Shown one piece after another: positions 44,185-56,800 of a stretch of 64,000 bases of DNA; within the stretch, counting starts at the first letter, position 1, and every line of letters begins with the position of its first letter. The stretch covers positions 360,536,871-360,600,870 of the forward strand of contig NC_057808.1 of the NCBI RefSeq assembly GCF_018294505.1, given 5' to 3'. This DNA comes from Triticum aestivum (Eukaryota > Streptophyta > Magnoliopsida > Poales > Poaceae). The notes beneath the pieces were generated by a model. The model was not told the origin of the DNA, did no database searches, and saw only the letters and a list, made by a program, of their open reading frames with translations. The position numbers and the translations under genes are program-made.

Positions 44185-45660
44185 AACTTCGGGCTATCTT
44201 CGCAACCGTGGCTTCCCTCGCGAATTATTCCAGACAGTTGTGTTGTCTGGGATGTGACTGTAATCCAGATACCCATACCTGCATCTAAATGCTCGTTTTT
44301 ATTCGTAATTTTGCATTTTGGCGGATTCACTCTCGGGGCGGATGAACCTGTGTCTGTTTACAAGTTTAATGCGTTCATTGGATGTTCTAGAACCTCTAAC
44401 ATGATGGGAATTTGGTGTAGGTATGAGTTTCGTGGACAATTTGTCGTTAATTTCAACGGATTTGATTCCGGGTTCTGTGTTCTTCGTCCGCGGGAGTCGT
44501 TCCGCGGCTTCTGTGGATTTGTTGTTTTTATTTGAATATAGATGTCGGATTTGATTGCAGTAGTGAGATTGGACCGTTCATGCGTTATTAATTTGATCGG
44601 GGAGGCGAATACACCCCTGAAATCGGCAATTGGATCTCGTGTCCGCCCGTGTTGGTTCTGGTTCTTCGATGAGATAGCTTTGGTGGCTTTGTCGTTTTGA
44701 TGTTTGGGCGTAGTAGGATATCGTTCGAGGTCGCGGACTGAGAAGGTGTAGTCACCCAAGTGATTAAATCTAAAAAACAAATTCGATAGCGTGTATTTTT
44801 CCAATGATTCTACTGTCTGTCTTACGAATTGGACTTTTGCACCTTTTGTGCTAGAACTTCTGTCGTTTTTATGCATGTTTTTACTTCTGTCGTTTTTGTT
44901 TTTCAGAGTACTCACAATACGTAAATGTGGAGTTGGTCCATAGACACACAAATCATCTTTTTTATATTTATTCTGTCTTTGGGATTAGTTTTTTGGATCA
45001 TCCACATTCTGTGGTATTAGTTGGACTTTGATGGTACCAGTGATTGAACTTCCTGGTTTCCACATTGCAAGGCGGTGCAGCATTGCGCTCTATTTTTTCT
45101 TTTTTTTTCTTTCTTTTTTTTGTAATTTTCAAATTTCTAATTTGGGTTTGAGTTTGTTCCGTGTGCAACTATGGGATTATTCCCAAATATAAATGCATAT
45201 CTTACTTATTTTTTTGTAACATGATTGCATACTTCGAACAGTGGTAGAACTTCAGTATGTTTTTAACGTGAAACTTACAAGATCTTTGCCCAAGTATGCA
45301 ATGCACTTTTTCCAGATCATGTAAGGGTCATTGTAGAAGCTGGACTTCTATGTTGTTTATACGTGAACTTCTGCTTTTCCTTCTTTGCAAAGTAATAAAG
45401 CAAGTCCTCTGTATTTCCTTCTTTTTTTATGTTACTTTTCATTCTTTGCATTGGTTTGGATTTTTTTGACTTAGTCCCATGAACAGCCATGTAATTGGGC
45501 GATGGATATGCTTTTTATTTTTATTTTTTCTAGTATGTTTTTGTACTTATAATAGTTGTTGTTCTTCACTGAATAACTATCCTGAACTTCTGTGTGATAA
45601 TCGTTTTTAACATGTTAATTTGAGGTTGTTATTTTTTGGATTTAAATATTTTGTAGACAT
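44185..45660. other. Left non-coding arm of Mutator-like element
   Basis: No gene is seen. T-rich DNA with scattered GAACTTC copies (45046, 45247, 45365, 45584). Short ORFs on the minus strand are not supported by any motif. Confidence 0.5.
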
Positions 45661-45664
45661 TGAA

Positions 45665-46520
45665 ATCGGCATTGCGCGTATTGACAAATGCGGTAGCGCG
45701 AGACTGAGCAGGGGGAGGGGGGTCGGGACCCCCCTCCCCTCCCCCTGCGAGGCCGAGACAGGAACGAGCCGGAGCAGGCGACGACGCGGCGTGCCGCGTC
45801 GTCGCATGCGGAGGCGAGTCCGTCACATCCGTGACCCCACTATCCTTCTTAGGGTTTTCAGGGTTTAGGGTGTGTGCGGTGGGGGTGGAAACAGAATAAC
45901 CGCATTGCGTCCTGTCAAATCCTAGCGCACAGCAATGCGGTAGCGCGAGGCCGAGCAGGGAGGGAGGGGGGAGGGACCCCCCTCCCNNNNNNNNNNNNNN
46001 NNNNNNNNNNNNNNNNNNNNNNNNNNNNNNNNNNNNNNNNNNNNNNNNNNNNNNNNNNNNNNNNNNNNNNNNNNNNNNNNNNNNNNNNNNNNNNNNNNNN
46101 NNNNNNNNNNNNNNNNNNNNNNNNNNNNNNNNNNNNNNNNNNNNNNNNNNNNNNNNNNNNNNNNNNNNNNNNNNNNNNNNNNNNNNNNNNNNNNNNNNNN
46201 NNNNNNNNNNNNNNNNNNNNNNNNNNNNNNNNNNNNNNNNNNNNNNNNNNNNNNNNNNNNNNNNNNNNNNNNNNNNNNNNNNNNNNNNNNNNNNNNNNNN
46301 NNNNAATAACCACATTCCGTCCTGTCAAATCCTAGCGCGCAGCAATACGGTAGCGCGAGGCCGAGCAGGGGGGAGGGGGGTCGGGACCCCCCTCCCCTCC
46401 CCCTGCGAGGCCGAGACACGAACGAGCCGGAGCAGGCGACGACGCGGCGTGCCGCATGCGGAGGCGAGTCCGTCACATCCGTGACCCCACTATCTATCTT
46501 AGGGTTTTTAGGGTTTAGGG
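45665..46520. repeat. About 247-bp GC-rich tandem repeat, interrupted by assembly gap
   Basis: Units start around GCGGTAGCGCGAG at 45691, 45938 and 46348; the first interval is 247 bp and the second contains the gap. Each unit has a perfect 13-bp hairpin (GGGGAGGGGGGTC at 45712-45724 with GACCCCCCTCCCC at 45727-45739 in the first copy), a GACGACGCGGCGTGCCGC block and a TTAGGGTTTNNAGGGTTTAGGG end. The gap (45987-46304) lies inside the array, so the true copy number is unknown. Confidence 0.85.
45987..46304. other. Assembly gap (N) inside the GC-rich tandem repeat
   Basis: 318 undetermined bases. Confidence 1.
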
Positions 46521-47811
46521 TACGTGTTTTAGTTAGATATGAACTTCATCTGTTTTTGTACTTGAACTTTTTTTTTATTTCTTTGGGTTTATTTATTCTT
46601 ATTCCTTTACTTCTTTCGTTAGAGTACTTGAACTTCTGTTCTTTATTTTTTGAACTTCTTTCTCTTGTTTTTTAGGTGCATATTTATGTATGTATGTTTC
46701 TTCCTTTGGTATTGTATTTGCCATCTATTTTTGGTTTTAAGGATATCAGTAGTGCTGTTATGTGATCTTATCTCATTATAATAGATGCATTCAAATGGTG
46801 CATTCATTTATCTATAGATGTATTTACTTTTTTAGCTGTTGGGGGGGGGGGTAAAACTGTAATTTCTCCTGCGTTGCAAGTCCCACAACAGAGAGGCATT
46901 AATTGACCATCTCCCTCACCACCACCTGTCAGAAAACCCCTCTTCCCATGTCGCTCGCTCTCTCCACCCTCTCCGTCGCTCCGCTGCCTTCGTCGCCTGC
47001 AACTCCTCCCGATTTCTCCGTCTCTGTCCCCTGCCCTCGTGAGTGGAGTAACCGACGCACGCCCCCGCTCCTATTTCTCCCCCACGCCCCGCTCTCCCTC
47101 GCCCAGCCCGCTCTCTCCTGCTCCTAAGCGAGGGCGGCAACTGCCTACGCGGTTGCAAGGTGCGCGTGGCGTCGTATGGAGTTGAAGAACCGCCACAGAT
47201 TCATGCATGCGGGGGTCGTCTGGAGAGGTACAAGTGCTGCCCCGCCCTAATGCTTTCTTCTAGTTTCGCCAGATCTGTCGAGTCCGCCTCCTGTGTGCTC
47301 TCGCGTCCGCCTCTCTACCCCCTTCTTCTGATGGTTTGGTGGTAGATTAGGTAGGGTTCTTGTGCGTGTGGTGGGTGGATTGCATTCCCCCGTGGTCAGA
47401 TTTGTCTATGTGATGCTTGTGTGTGCTATTTGTCCCTTCAGGCTTGTGTGGATTTCATTTCCCCTTTCTTGATTTCAGCATTCAGATGCATGTAAGAGAG
47501 GGTGTGGTGTGATGCTGGATCTGATGTATCAAATTTGTTTTAGTGTTTTTGATTTCGAAGTCTATATGGTGTCTCTCACATGCTAGATAGTTTATGGATT
47601 CTTTTTTTGTTTGTGCTTGCCTAGATGTGCTACTGTTCATCTTTTTATACTTGTTGGTATGTTCTGGTTGTTTCATTCTAGGGTTTGATTCAGTTTCTTT
47701 TTGTATTTTTTTGTATGATTTTGTACTTGCTAACTATATGCAATCAATCCCTCGTTTTTAGCAGGTTGTTCTAGTGTTTGGAGTTGCATTCATCAAGGCG
47801 GTTGTGTTGTC
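46521..47811 (+). promoter_or_regulatory. Promoter, 5' UTR and leader intron of the ULP1-type gene
   Basis: T-rich DNA with GAACTTC copies (46541, 46630, 46652) and a G10 tract near 46842 leads to a C/T-rich stretch (46905-47130) typical of a grass 5' UTR. A probable leader intron follows, running from a donor near 47345 to the acceptor GCAG at 47761-47764. The first coding ATG is at 47812. The exact transcription start is not determinable by eye. Confidence 0.45.
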
Positions 47812-50800
47812 ATGGCTTCGAAACCTTCTCCAGGTATCTTAATGTAGTTGTATCTTGTATTTTAAATAGCATTATTCTTATATATGTCTGCCCATATCTT
47901 CACTTAGTATTCATGTTGGACTACCATTCTTAATAGTGTGAACTTCTAGGAAAGGTTATGTGTATGCTTTTTACCATTAGTTTGAGTTAGAATAGTGTTT
48001 GCTTACTTTGTAGTTGATGATTTTGCAGGTGAAACTATGTCACCAAGTGTTGTTGGACTTCCCAGATGTTTCATATTTGTAGTGTATATCTTTGTTTTTT
48101 TGTTATCATGTTGATGGTATTGATATTTAGTTTTCCTGTGAAATACTATTTGTGGTCATGCTACATCTTTTTTATGTGCTACTTGCTTGGGTCACATAGT
48201 TGAACTTCTGGTTTTAATTATTGTTTGTTTATAATGAAATTTGGTTGAACTTCTGTTATGCACATTTTGTTTTACTGCTTTGTTATATATCGTTGAACTT
48301 CTGGACATTCATGTTATATGTAGTAGCCCCTCTGGTGTAGATTGTTTTTATATTTAGTTTGTAGATTTTTAGTTTGTTTGTTGTGTTTACTGCTTTGTTA
48401 GGTATTGTTGAACTTCTGGGTGTTGGACATTGTTGTCAAAGTAGAAGTCCCTTTGGTGTAGGATTGTGCATTAGAACTCAGCTGCCTTTTTACTTGCATT
48501 TTTTGTAGTTGGTGATGAGTTGAATAGTTCTGAATAAAATGCCTGCGATCAAGATGAAGCTTCAGAGGTTAATACTGATGCTCGAATATCTGATGCGGCT
48601 AAATCACCCATTATCCCTTTGACTGTGATTGCCGAGGTTGCTTCGAGCCTTGAGAATTTTTCAAGCCTCGAGGATCTTGCTTCTGCAGCTCTTGCTTCAC
48701 CTAGTATGTGAAACCCCTTTTCTTTTCATTTTAAAGTTTTGAGCCATGTTTTTTTAGCTTGTTCATGTCGGTTGTTTTTGTTTTTGTTCCTCACTTTTTT
48801 TATTTTTTGCTTCGATTTTTTGTGTTCTTTGCAGATGTGTCCACAGAGGAGGAAGCCGTGAACACCATCAACGATGTTTTATCTGAGTTGGGTTTATCAG
48901 AAACCCCTGCTGCTGCCGAGGAGGGGGCTCCGTCAGTCAAAGGTTGTGATTCCGTTCCGGATCCTTTGTGCTCTCCTCAGATGTCAGAGACGCAGTCGCA
49001 GTCTGTTGATCGCACTGAACCTGTCACGCAACTCGAGGATGTGCCTCTTCAGCTTCTCCTGGAGGACCAACGTAAGAGGAAGAAGCAAGAAGATTTTGAC
49101 AAGAAGAGGGCGGCCCGCCTTGAGAAAGGTTCTGATGTTCCTGGATCTGTTCATGCGGCTGAGCTCACTGTTGAGGAAGACGTGCCGTGTGGCAGTGATG
49201 GCACGGTTGTCCCTGTTAAGAAGAAAATCAAGAAGACCGCTGCGACGAAGTTAGTAGTTGGTGAAGTTACTCCTCGGAGGAGCCCACGTGTTTCAAGGCC
49301 TGCAGAAGTTGTTGAAGATGAAGGGCTAGGCCTTGGTGGTACGCCACGCCGTAGTCCTCGTGTGCTTGCCACTGCCGCGCCTACACCTTCTCCGCTTGGT
49401 GCTGGTGCATCTGGTAAGGGGAAGAAATGCGGCATGAAGCACAAGGTTCCACCTGCAAAGGTCAACAAGGGTGTGAAGAAGCATTCTCGTGTTAATCCAG
49501 AGGACAAGGATGATGCTGATTTCAATGCTGATGATGAGGACGACGACGATGATGATGCTGCCGCTAATCAGGTATGAATGTCTCATGTTTACTGTTTTTA
49601 GAGCATTTGTCGCTATTGCTCTAGTTTTATTGTTTTTAGCACTGCCTTGGCGTACATAGCTGACCTTCTGCTCCATATAGACGAATAAATTAGACGATGT
49701 GCTTTGCTTTTATGGTATTACTGCCTTTGTGTACATAGTTGGACTTCTGGGTATATACATGAAGAAATTAGCTTAACTTGTTGGTATACATTTTTGATTA
49801 CTGCCTTAGTGTGCATGGTTGAACTTCTGCTTTTTAAATTTCCAACATTTTTGAAAGCATGTTAACTTGTGGTCATACATGGTTGTAATGCCTATGTAGA
49901 CATAGTTGGACTTCTGAGATACATGTTTGATTACTGCCTTGGTATACATGGTTGAACTTCTGCTTTGTAAATTTCCAACAATTTGAAAGCATCTTTACTT
50001 CTGGTCATACATGGTTGTACTGCCTATGTAAACATAGTTGGACTTCTCAGATGTAGTGCGTATGTAGGCATTAGTGGAATTTTGGTGAAGCTTGTGTGAC
50101 TCATTGTTCTGCCTTTTTTCCTTGTCAATGTATTTTTTTCAGTATCAGCTTGTGGAGCGGCCTGAGAGGAGGAAGAGAGGAGGCAAAGCGCCCGAAGAAG
50201 GTGGCCAAGGAGGAGGTGAGGCGAAACGTTTTAACAAGACGGTTCGCTGCTCACTAGGAGAGGTCAAGACGTGTGCAAAAATGCTACAAGCTAGGCACAA
50301 GACGAGGGTTATTAAGGATGGTTTTGGTTGTGTGTTTGACTTGAAGGTTGATTCCAACATTTCTCGTCCTTTGATGGGCAACATCTACACGAGGATTGAC
50401 CCTTCAACCATGATTTTGGACATGGGTGAGGCGAACAAGGTTATACGTATTACAAGTGATGCTATTCACCATCTCTTTGGGTTCCCTCAAGGTAATCGTA
50501 CCCCCCTAGGCCCTCGAATGATGGTTTCGATGATGCTGTTATGAGGTTGAAGGGCAATCTTGGGTATGCTAGGAGTGACGACATCAAGACAAAGGATTTG
50601 CGGAATATCCTCGCTGAACTTGTGAAGGATGAGACGAAGGATGATCTTGCTCTGCAGGTGTTTTACCTTATTGTTTTCATGAAGGTGGTTATCCCTGGAA
50701 CGTCTACACGAGTGTCCAGGGAGGCAGCAATGGCCGAGAACCTTGTGTTTGAGGATATGGCAGACATGGACTACTGCCAGTTGGTTGTTGACGATATTCG

Positions 50801-53800
50801 GAGTGCTGTTGTTAGGTATCAGCAAGGTACTAGCAGAGGAAAAGCTGTCACAGGCTGTGCCATCCCGCCGCTTCTTATGTATCTGGACTGCCTTATCATT
50901 GGCAAGACGCCTAATATTGACTTGAGGACCCCTCGCATCAATTTCATGGATCAGGCCAAGCTTCTTGAGCTTGCTGCGGCTGACTTGGTCACGAAGGGTG
51001 ATGATGACCCAGCCAACTGGGTGTTTGGGAGACTCCCTGTGAGTGTTTCTATGCATTATTCTTCCCTGTGTAGTTTAACTTGAACTTCTGGTATTGTCTT
51101 GTATATTTTTTTGTTCCCATGTTCCTTCATTTGTTTTCTGACGCGTTGACTTTTGTATTTGTATGCAGTGGAAGACACAGGCTGAGGTTGTGTTCTTTAG
51201 GGTTATTGAATGTCCTGTTATAACTATGCCTCGTTCTGCCGGCCTAGGGAGTGGAACTTCCCCAAGATTAGAATTCTCCCGGGATGTTAATACCGGTGCC
51301 CCCTGTAGATCCAGGAGGTTCTCCTGCCCGTTTGAGTGCTGCAGGTGGCGTTTCTTCCGAGAATTTGTTTGAAGCTGCCAATGTTTCTCTGGTTAGGATT
51401 GACAGTCTTCTTGAAACTATTTGTGGGGAGTTGGCTCGTGTTCCTTCAACTGCTGAGTGTCTTAGACGCGTTGATGGGAGTCTTCCTCCCGGACACGGTT
51501 TTGATGCTGAGTCTTCGAAGGAGGCCTTATCTATTGAAGCTAGATTTCTTGAAGAGCTTCGTCAGAGCACTTCCCACCTCCGGACTAGCGTTGGGCTGTT
51601 CAAGGAAATGCAGGATGCTCGTTGCAAGCCTTTTGAAGATGAGGCAAGTGTTGTTGTGAGACAGTTTCAGAGGTAGGATTCTGTTCGTTCGGGTCGTGAA
51701 GGAGGCCACGTGGAGCATACCAAAGAGGTTTGTTTATGTTGGCTTTTGATATTTCTTTGCGCTAATGTTCAATGTTAGCTTTCAGTTATTACTGTTTGTA
51801 GTCATAGGCGACCGTTATTGATTTCATGTGTCGTAAACTGTTTCTTTTTAGCACTAGTGTTCCTAGGTGACCTTCTCTGTTTATAGAACCTGAACTTCAA
51901 GTGCTACAACACCTGAACTTCCATAACTGGCCCTTTTTTGTTCCCTTTTGAATCTTAGAGTAGTTTGATATCTGACCTGCTATGTTTACTATATTTGGAC
52001 TTCCATTATGTGTCAGTTGTGATAGCTGACCTTCTCTGATTATGCAATCTGAACATCTGCTGATTAGGTATTTGTTTTCTACATGATTTTTTGGTAGGCT
52101 GTTGATGATGATGCTAGGGTTGAGGAGGATGTTTTACCTGCACATGAAGCTGCTCCTGTGCATGAGGCTGCCCCTGTGCATGAACCTGCTCGCGCTACTG
52201 GCGTAATAGTTGATGAGGTTCATGGCAGTGAAAATAAGGTACCATTTTTCTTGTCCATTTGTCTTGTTGCCCCTGAGACGGACTTGCTGCCCCTGTGCAT
52301 GAGGTTCAGTCAGCCCTTTGTAATGACTTTCTGTTTCTTTTTGCAGCAGCAGAATGATGATGTTAGTGTTCCTCCAGAGAAGGTTGCAGACATGTCCGTC
52401 TCAGGCACCGGCTGCTCCGACGGGGTGGTCCCGACTGAACCTGAGTCGTCCATTGGCGCTGAGGTTTCTGATGCTGAGCAGGGCAAGACAACTGGAGACA
52501 TCATTTTGGAGAAAGATCCTGTTGAGTCTGCTGTTGAAACTGGTGGTAGTGCTGCTGCAAGCCCGGAGAAGTCTCCTGCAGCAGAGCCATCAGTTGATGT
52601 TGATGCTGTACAGGCACAACCAAAAGTTTTTCTTGTTTCAGATTCTCCAGTTGCTCCAGCTGCTACTGGTGTCCTTCCCGACGACGCTGCAACGTCTACT
52701 GGAGACGACGATGAAGATACCAAAAGCGATAGCTATGGAGAAGAGGTTGATCATTCCAGTGCTGCCACTGGTCTAGGCAAGGATCCATGAAGAGAGGAGC
52801 ATGCTTCTCTCTTCTTTCCCCATCCCCTTCCCTTTTTGTTCTTTGGTTTAGTCCATGATATCTCCTGTGAACTGCCTGTGTGGTCTAAGTTGACTTCTGG
52901 TTTTGTTGTTTGTCGTGTGGGTTGTAAAGAATGTTAAGTGAACCTGTTTTCTAGTGGGTGGAGGTTTGTAATGCATGGGTTGTGATGTCTATGATGCTGT
53001 GGTTTTATCTTTTCTGATGTAGCAGCTGAGATGTGCTTATGTTTTAAATGTTTGTGCTTGAATGTTGGTCTTAATTGAAACTGTCGTGAATCTATGTGCT
53101 TGAGTGTTGCTCTTAATTGCTATTTCTTTTTGGTGAGCAGATAGCGACCTTGCTGTCGTCCGAAAGAAGGTTGATGACTTTTATTACAGTGTAACTATGC
53201 TTAGGAATGATCGTTCCAAGAGGTGAGTGCAGCTGCTCAATATTTTACATCATCCATGTACCCCCTGTGAACTGCCTGTGGTTTCATACCTGAACTTCTC
53301 AACTCTTTGTACCTGAACTTCTTGTTTTACTTCTCTGGTGCTGTACTTCTGGCCTCTTTTGTATTGTACTGCCTGTTGTGATATAGCTGAACTTCTGTGC
53401 TAACATGTGTTATGAACTTCCTGAGTTCCTGCTGCTAAACTTGTTTTACTTTCTATTCGCTTGTTTTAGAGAAATGATTATGTTCCAAAACACGGAGTGT
53501 GAAGCTTCTGTCGAAGAAGTTGCAATATCTTTTGGTCGTCGTGGAATGCTTCGATCTAATGTGGCTGAGTGTGCACTCTACTGTCTACGTGCGAAGTACC
53601 AGGGATCGGATAAACTCATCCTGCCGTATTGGGTTTGTGTAAGTCAACCATATAGTGATTTCTTTTCTGTTTTGTTCCTTACCATTTTAGTTAAAACTTG
53701 TTTGTCTCATTTTTGTATTTTTGATATGTTGGTGTTGTCTGCATTATTTTAGGACAAGATTTTCAGAGGTCAATTTGATTCCCGTGTGAGGAAGTACTTC

Positions 53801-56800
53801 ATGGCGAGTGGTCCAGATAGCATGGATGCACATGATTCGGTATGCAATATCTTGTTCTTTGCTTTTGTATTAGTTTTGCAGTGCGATCCACTGTGTTAAT
53901 ATTTGTTTTATTTTTCTTTGTACCGTTTGATATTAATTCTCAGTTTTTAATGATTCGTGTGTTTATGATGTTTCAGGTTGTTTTCCCCACTTTTGACCCG
54001 CCTGAGATTCCTGCTTCCATGGGTGGTGTTGGTCATTGGGTTTCAATATTTCTTGACCTGAAGAATTCAAGGTTCCAGCTTCTCGACTCCTATTATGGAC
54101 CAGAAGATGAATGTGCGATACGCCTGTTTCGGCGGATGACCGACGACATCAAGAGGCTTTGGAAGGATGCCAGCAACGACAGGGAGACACCCTTCAGTCC
54201 TCTTACCATCGACCATTTCCCTCTGGATTGGATTGATGTCCCCCAGCAGCAAAACAAGTATGAGTTCCACTTTTTCTCTTTATCACATCTGTTTAACTGT
54301 AGTTGTACTTAAGCTGCGACGTGTTTTATTCGTTGGCTTCAATTTTCCGTTCTAACACTATTCTTTTACTGCGTTTGATGGCAGTATCGACTATGGATTC
54401 TTCATGCTTACCAATGTTAATTCGTATCATGACGGGGTTCTTGCAAATTATTATCATGAGAATATCGCGGATATCAGGAAGATGTGGCTGTACTCAATCG
54501 CTTCTTCTAACCTGTTTGAGACAGACTTCCAAGCTCTGTTTGGCTACTACACATGTAAGTATTTGGAACTTGGACTGCTTACCTGCACTGCATCTTTTAT
54601 TCTACCTGAACTTCATATTTTTCTCTGAACTTGGACTTCTGCTTGAGATCTGGCTGGGCTGCTGGTTTCGGAAGGAGAGGAGCATTTTCTTTGTACATGA
54701 ACTTCATTTCTATCTTTTAATTTTGCTTGTGTGTTTTGTTTCAGTAATTTCTGTCCTTCCATTGCTTACTTGGACATGAGCATTTTCTTTCTAATTGAAC
54801 TTCAGAGATGATGCCTTTCTATGGTTTTGTTAGCTGTAGTTGAATGATTTCAAGTTCATCGGTTTATCTTGAACTGTGCCTTTGGTTGTGCCTGAACTTC
54901 ATTTAGTTTTTTACTGCAACTAATTTTTTTAGGTCAGCTTGAGTAGTAACCATGTCATCTTTATTAGTTGGACTGCACATTGTGCTGTTCCCGAACTTCA
55001 GTTGTATTTAATGGTGATGTTTTCTCTTCCTTTTTTCTTTGATAGTGGATCCGTTGGAGTTGACCGATTACCACTACTCATTCCTCGGGTCACAGGAATA
55101 CCAGCCTAGGGAGGAACCGATGAGTACAGCTCCGATAGAAGATGATAGATCTCGGACCCTTATTCCTTCCAAGTTGGGGAAGCGGGCTGGTGGTATTCGT
55201 GGTACTCCAAAAACCCCTTGCTACAGGAAGGCTGATGCAGTCGAAGTAGCCGAAGCAGAAGTGATTTCGTCCGATGATGATTTTGAGAAGATTGCTTACC
55301 CGAAGAATGTTAAATGTGCTGCTGCTACTGTTGCTGGTAGAGGTGGAAAGAATGCTGTCATCACCAGGAGGAAACCGGCAGTTGAGTCTGGGAACATAAC
55401 TTCCTCCAAGAGAGCATCAAGATTGCCTTTGAAGTGGCGTTCTCCTATCGCTCCCTTGAAAAAATACAGTTACCCTCATCTATCCGAGGCCCGGAAGTTG
55501 AAACAGTATGTGCTGAGTAAAGACGGTCTGGAGAAGTATTCTGAGTGAGTTTTCTTCTTCTTAAGTTTGTTGCTGCCAGAGATGCTACTCTGTGTCTGAA
55601 ACTTCTGTTGTTGTAGTATGTGGGCTTCTGTTCATTTCTCCCTTGCCTTGGAGTTATACTGTCTGAACTTCTGTTGTTGTATTGTCTGAACTGCCGTTGT
55701 TGTAGTATCTGAACTTCTATTTTATGTCTCCTCTTGCCTTCTGAGTTATAGTATCTGAACTTCTGTTTTGTTGTTGTATCTGAACTTATAATATTTTTTA
55801 CCATCCTTTTGTATTCTGTAGGACAAGCTACTGCATGTTTACCATCCCTGGGAATGTGATTGACCTCACAGGACATGTCCTTTATACCCTTTTTGGTGAA
55901 GGGCAGCAGATGGAAGGAGACATAATGCATTATCTCATAAATTTGTGGAAGGATAAGCCAGAGACCTCTGAGATATTCTCTTGTGCTGACAGGGTTGTAC
56001 TTAGTCCCTACTTCATACAGTTTTAGTTCTTTTGCACCCTTACCTCCCTTTTTTGCTCTAGTTTTGGTGTAGTGGCATTTGGGAGGTGTTTTAATTGTGT
56101 TTTTGTGAATGCACAGTACTGCCTGGAGTATGATTTTTTCGGTGCAACAGTTCCAAAGTTTGATGTAAAAAAATCTGTTAAACTCCTCCCAATGTTTGTT
56201 CGCAAGGAAGAAGACCTTCTTAACGCAAAGCTGGTTAGTTTTTCATAACTCTTGCTTTTTTTAATTTCATGTGCATCCTTTTGCTGAGTTGGTCAAGGAG
56301 TTTTTGTTCATGCCGGTACTTCAGTACATATGCTTTATAGTTTGTGTTCACCGGTCCTTTCATTCTTTGGCAGGTTTTCTTGATACTATTCAAGCCAATT
56401 GGCACAATGGCGCACTACAGTGTGTATGTGGTGAATAGATATCGTGGGAGCATTGACATCCTTGATTCAGTTTCTTACGCTAATATGGAAACGTCGCGAA
56501 CGAGTTTCCACGGGGACTGCCAAAATATCGTGAGTGTTTCTTAGCCTGAACCTCCTTTCACATTCTCTTGTTTGACATGAAGTTTATTATGCCTTGTGTT
56601 GACAAAATATGTTGCTGTCTCTGTTTTTGGTAATACTGCTTGAACTGACTATGATTTGGAGGTTGAACTTCTGCCATTTTGTTTAGCTGGATCTTATGCA
56701 AGTGTCGCTTTTTATGTACCTGAACTTAACTATTTTGGTTAACATGTTTTTGACTTCATCTTATTTTGTTATTTCTGGCAGATCAAGAGATTTGTTGGGT

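Noticed and set aside
44554..44564. TTGCAGTAGTG as the right terminus matching CACTACTGCA at 41896
   Set aside because: Only about 10 bases pair, the flanking trinucleotides differ (CTT and AGA), and there are no subterminal repeats before it, so it is likely chance.
46499..46525. TTAGGGTTTTTAGGGTTTAGGG as an interstitial telomere
   Set aside because: Only two or three imperfect units occur and they belong to the 247-bp repeat unit.
48028..48046. Possible extra exon after TTTGCAG at 48028 in the ULP1-type gene
   Set aside because: The join 47833 to 48509 is already in phase and gives sensible residues, and no matching donor fits.
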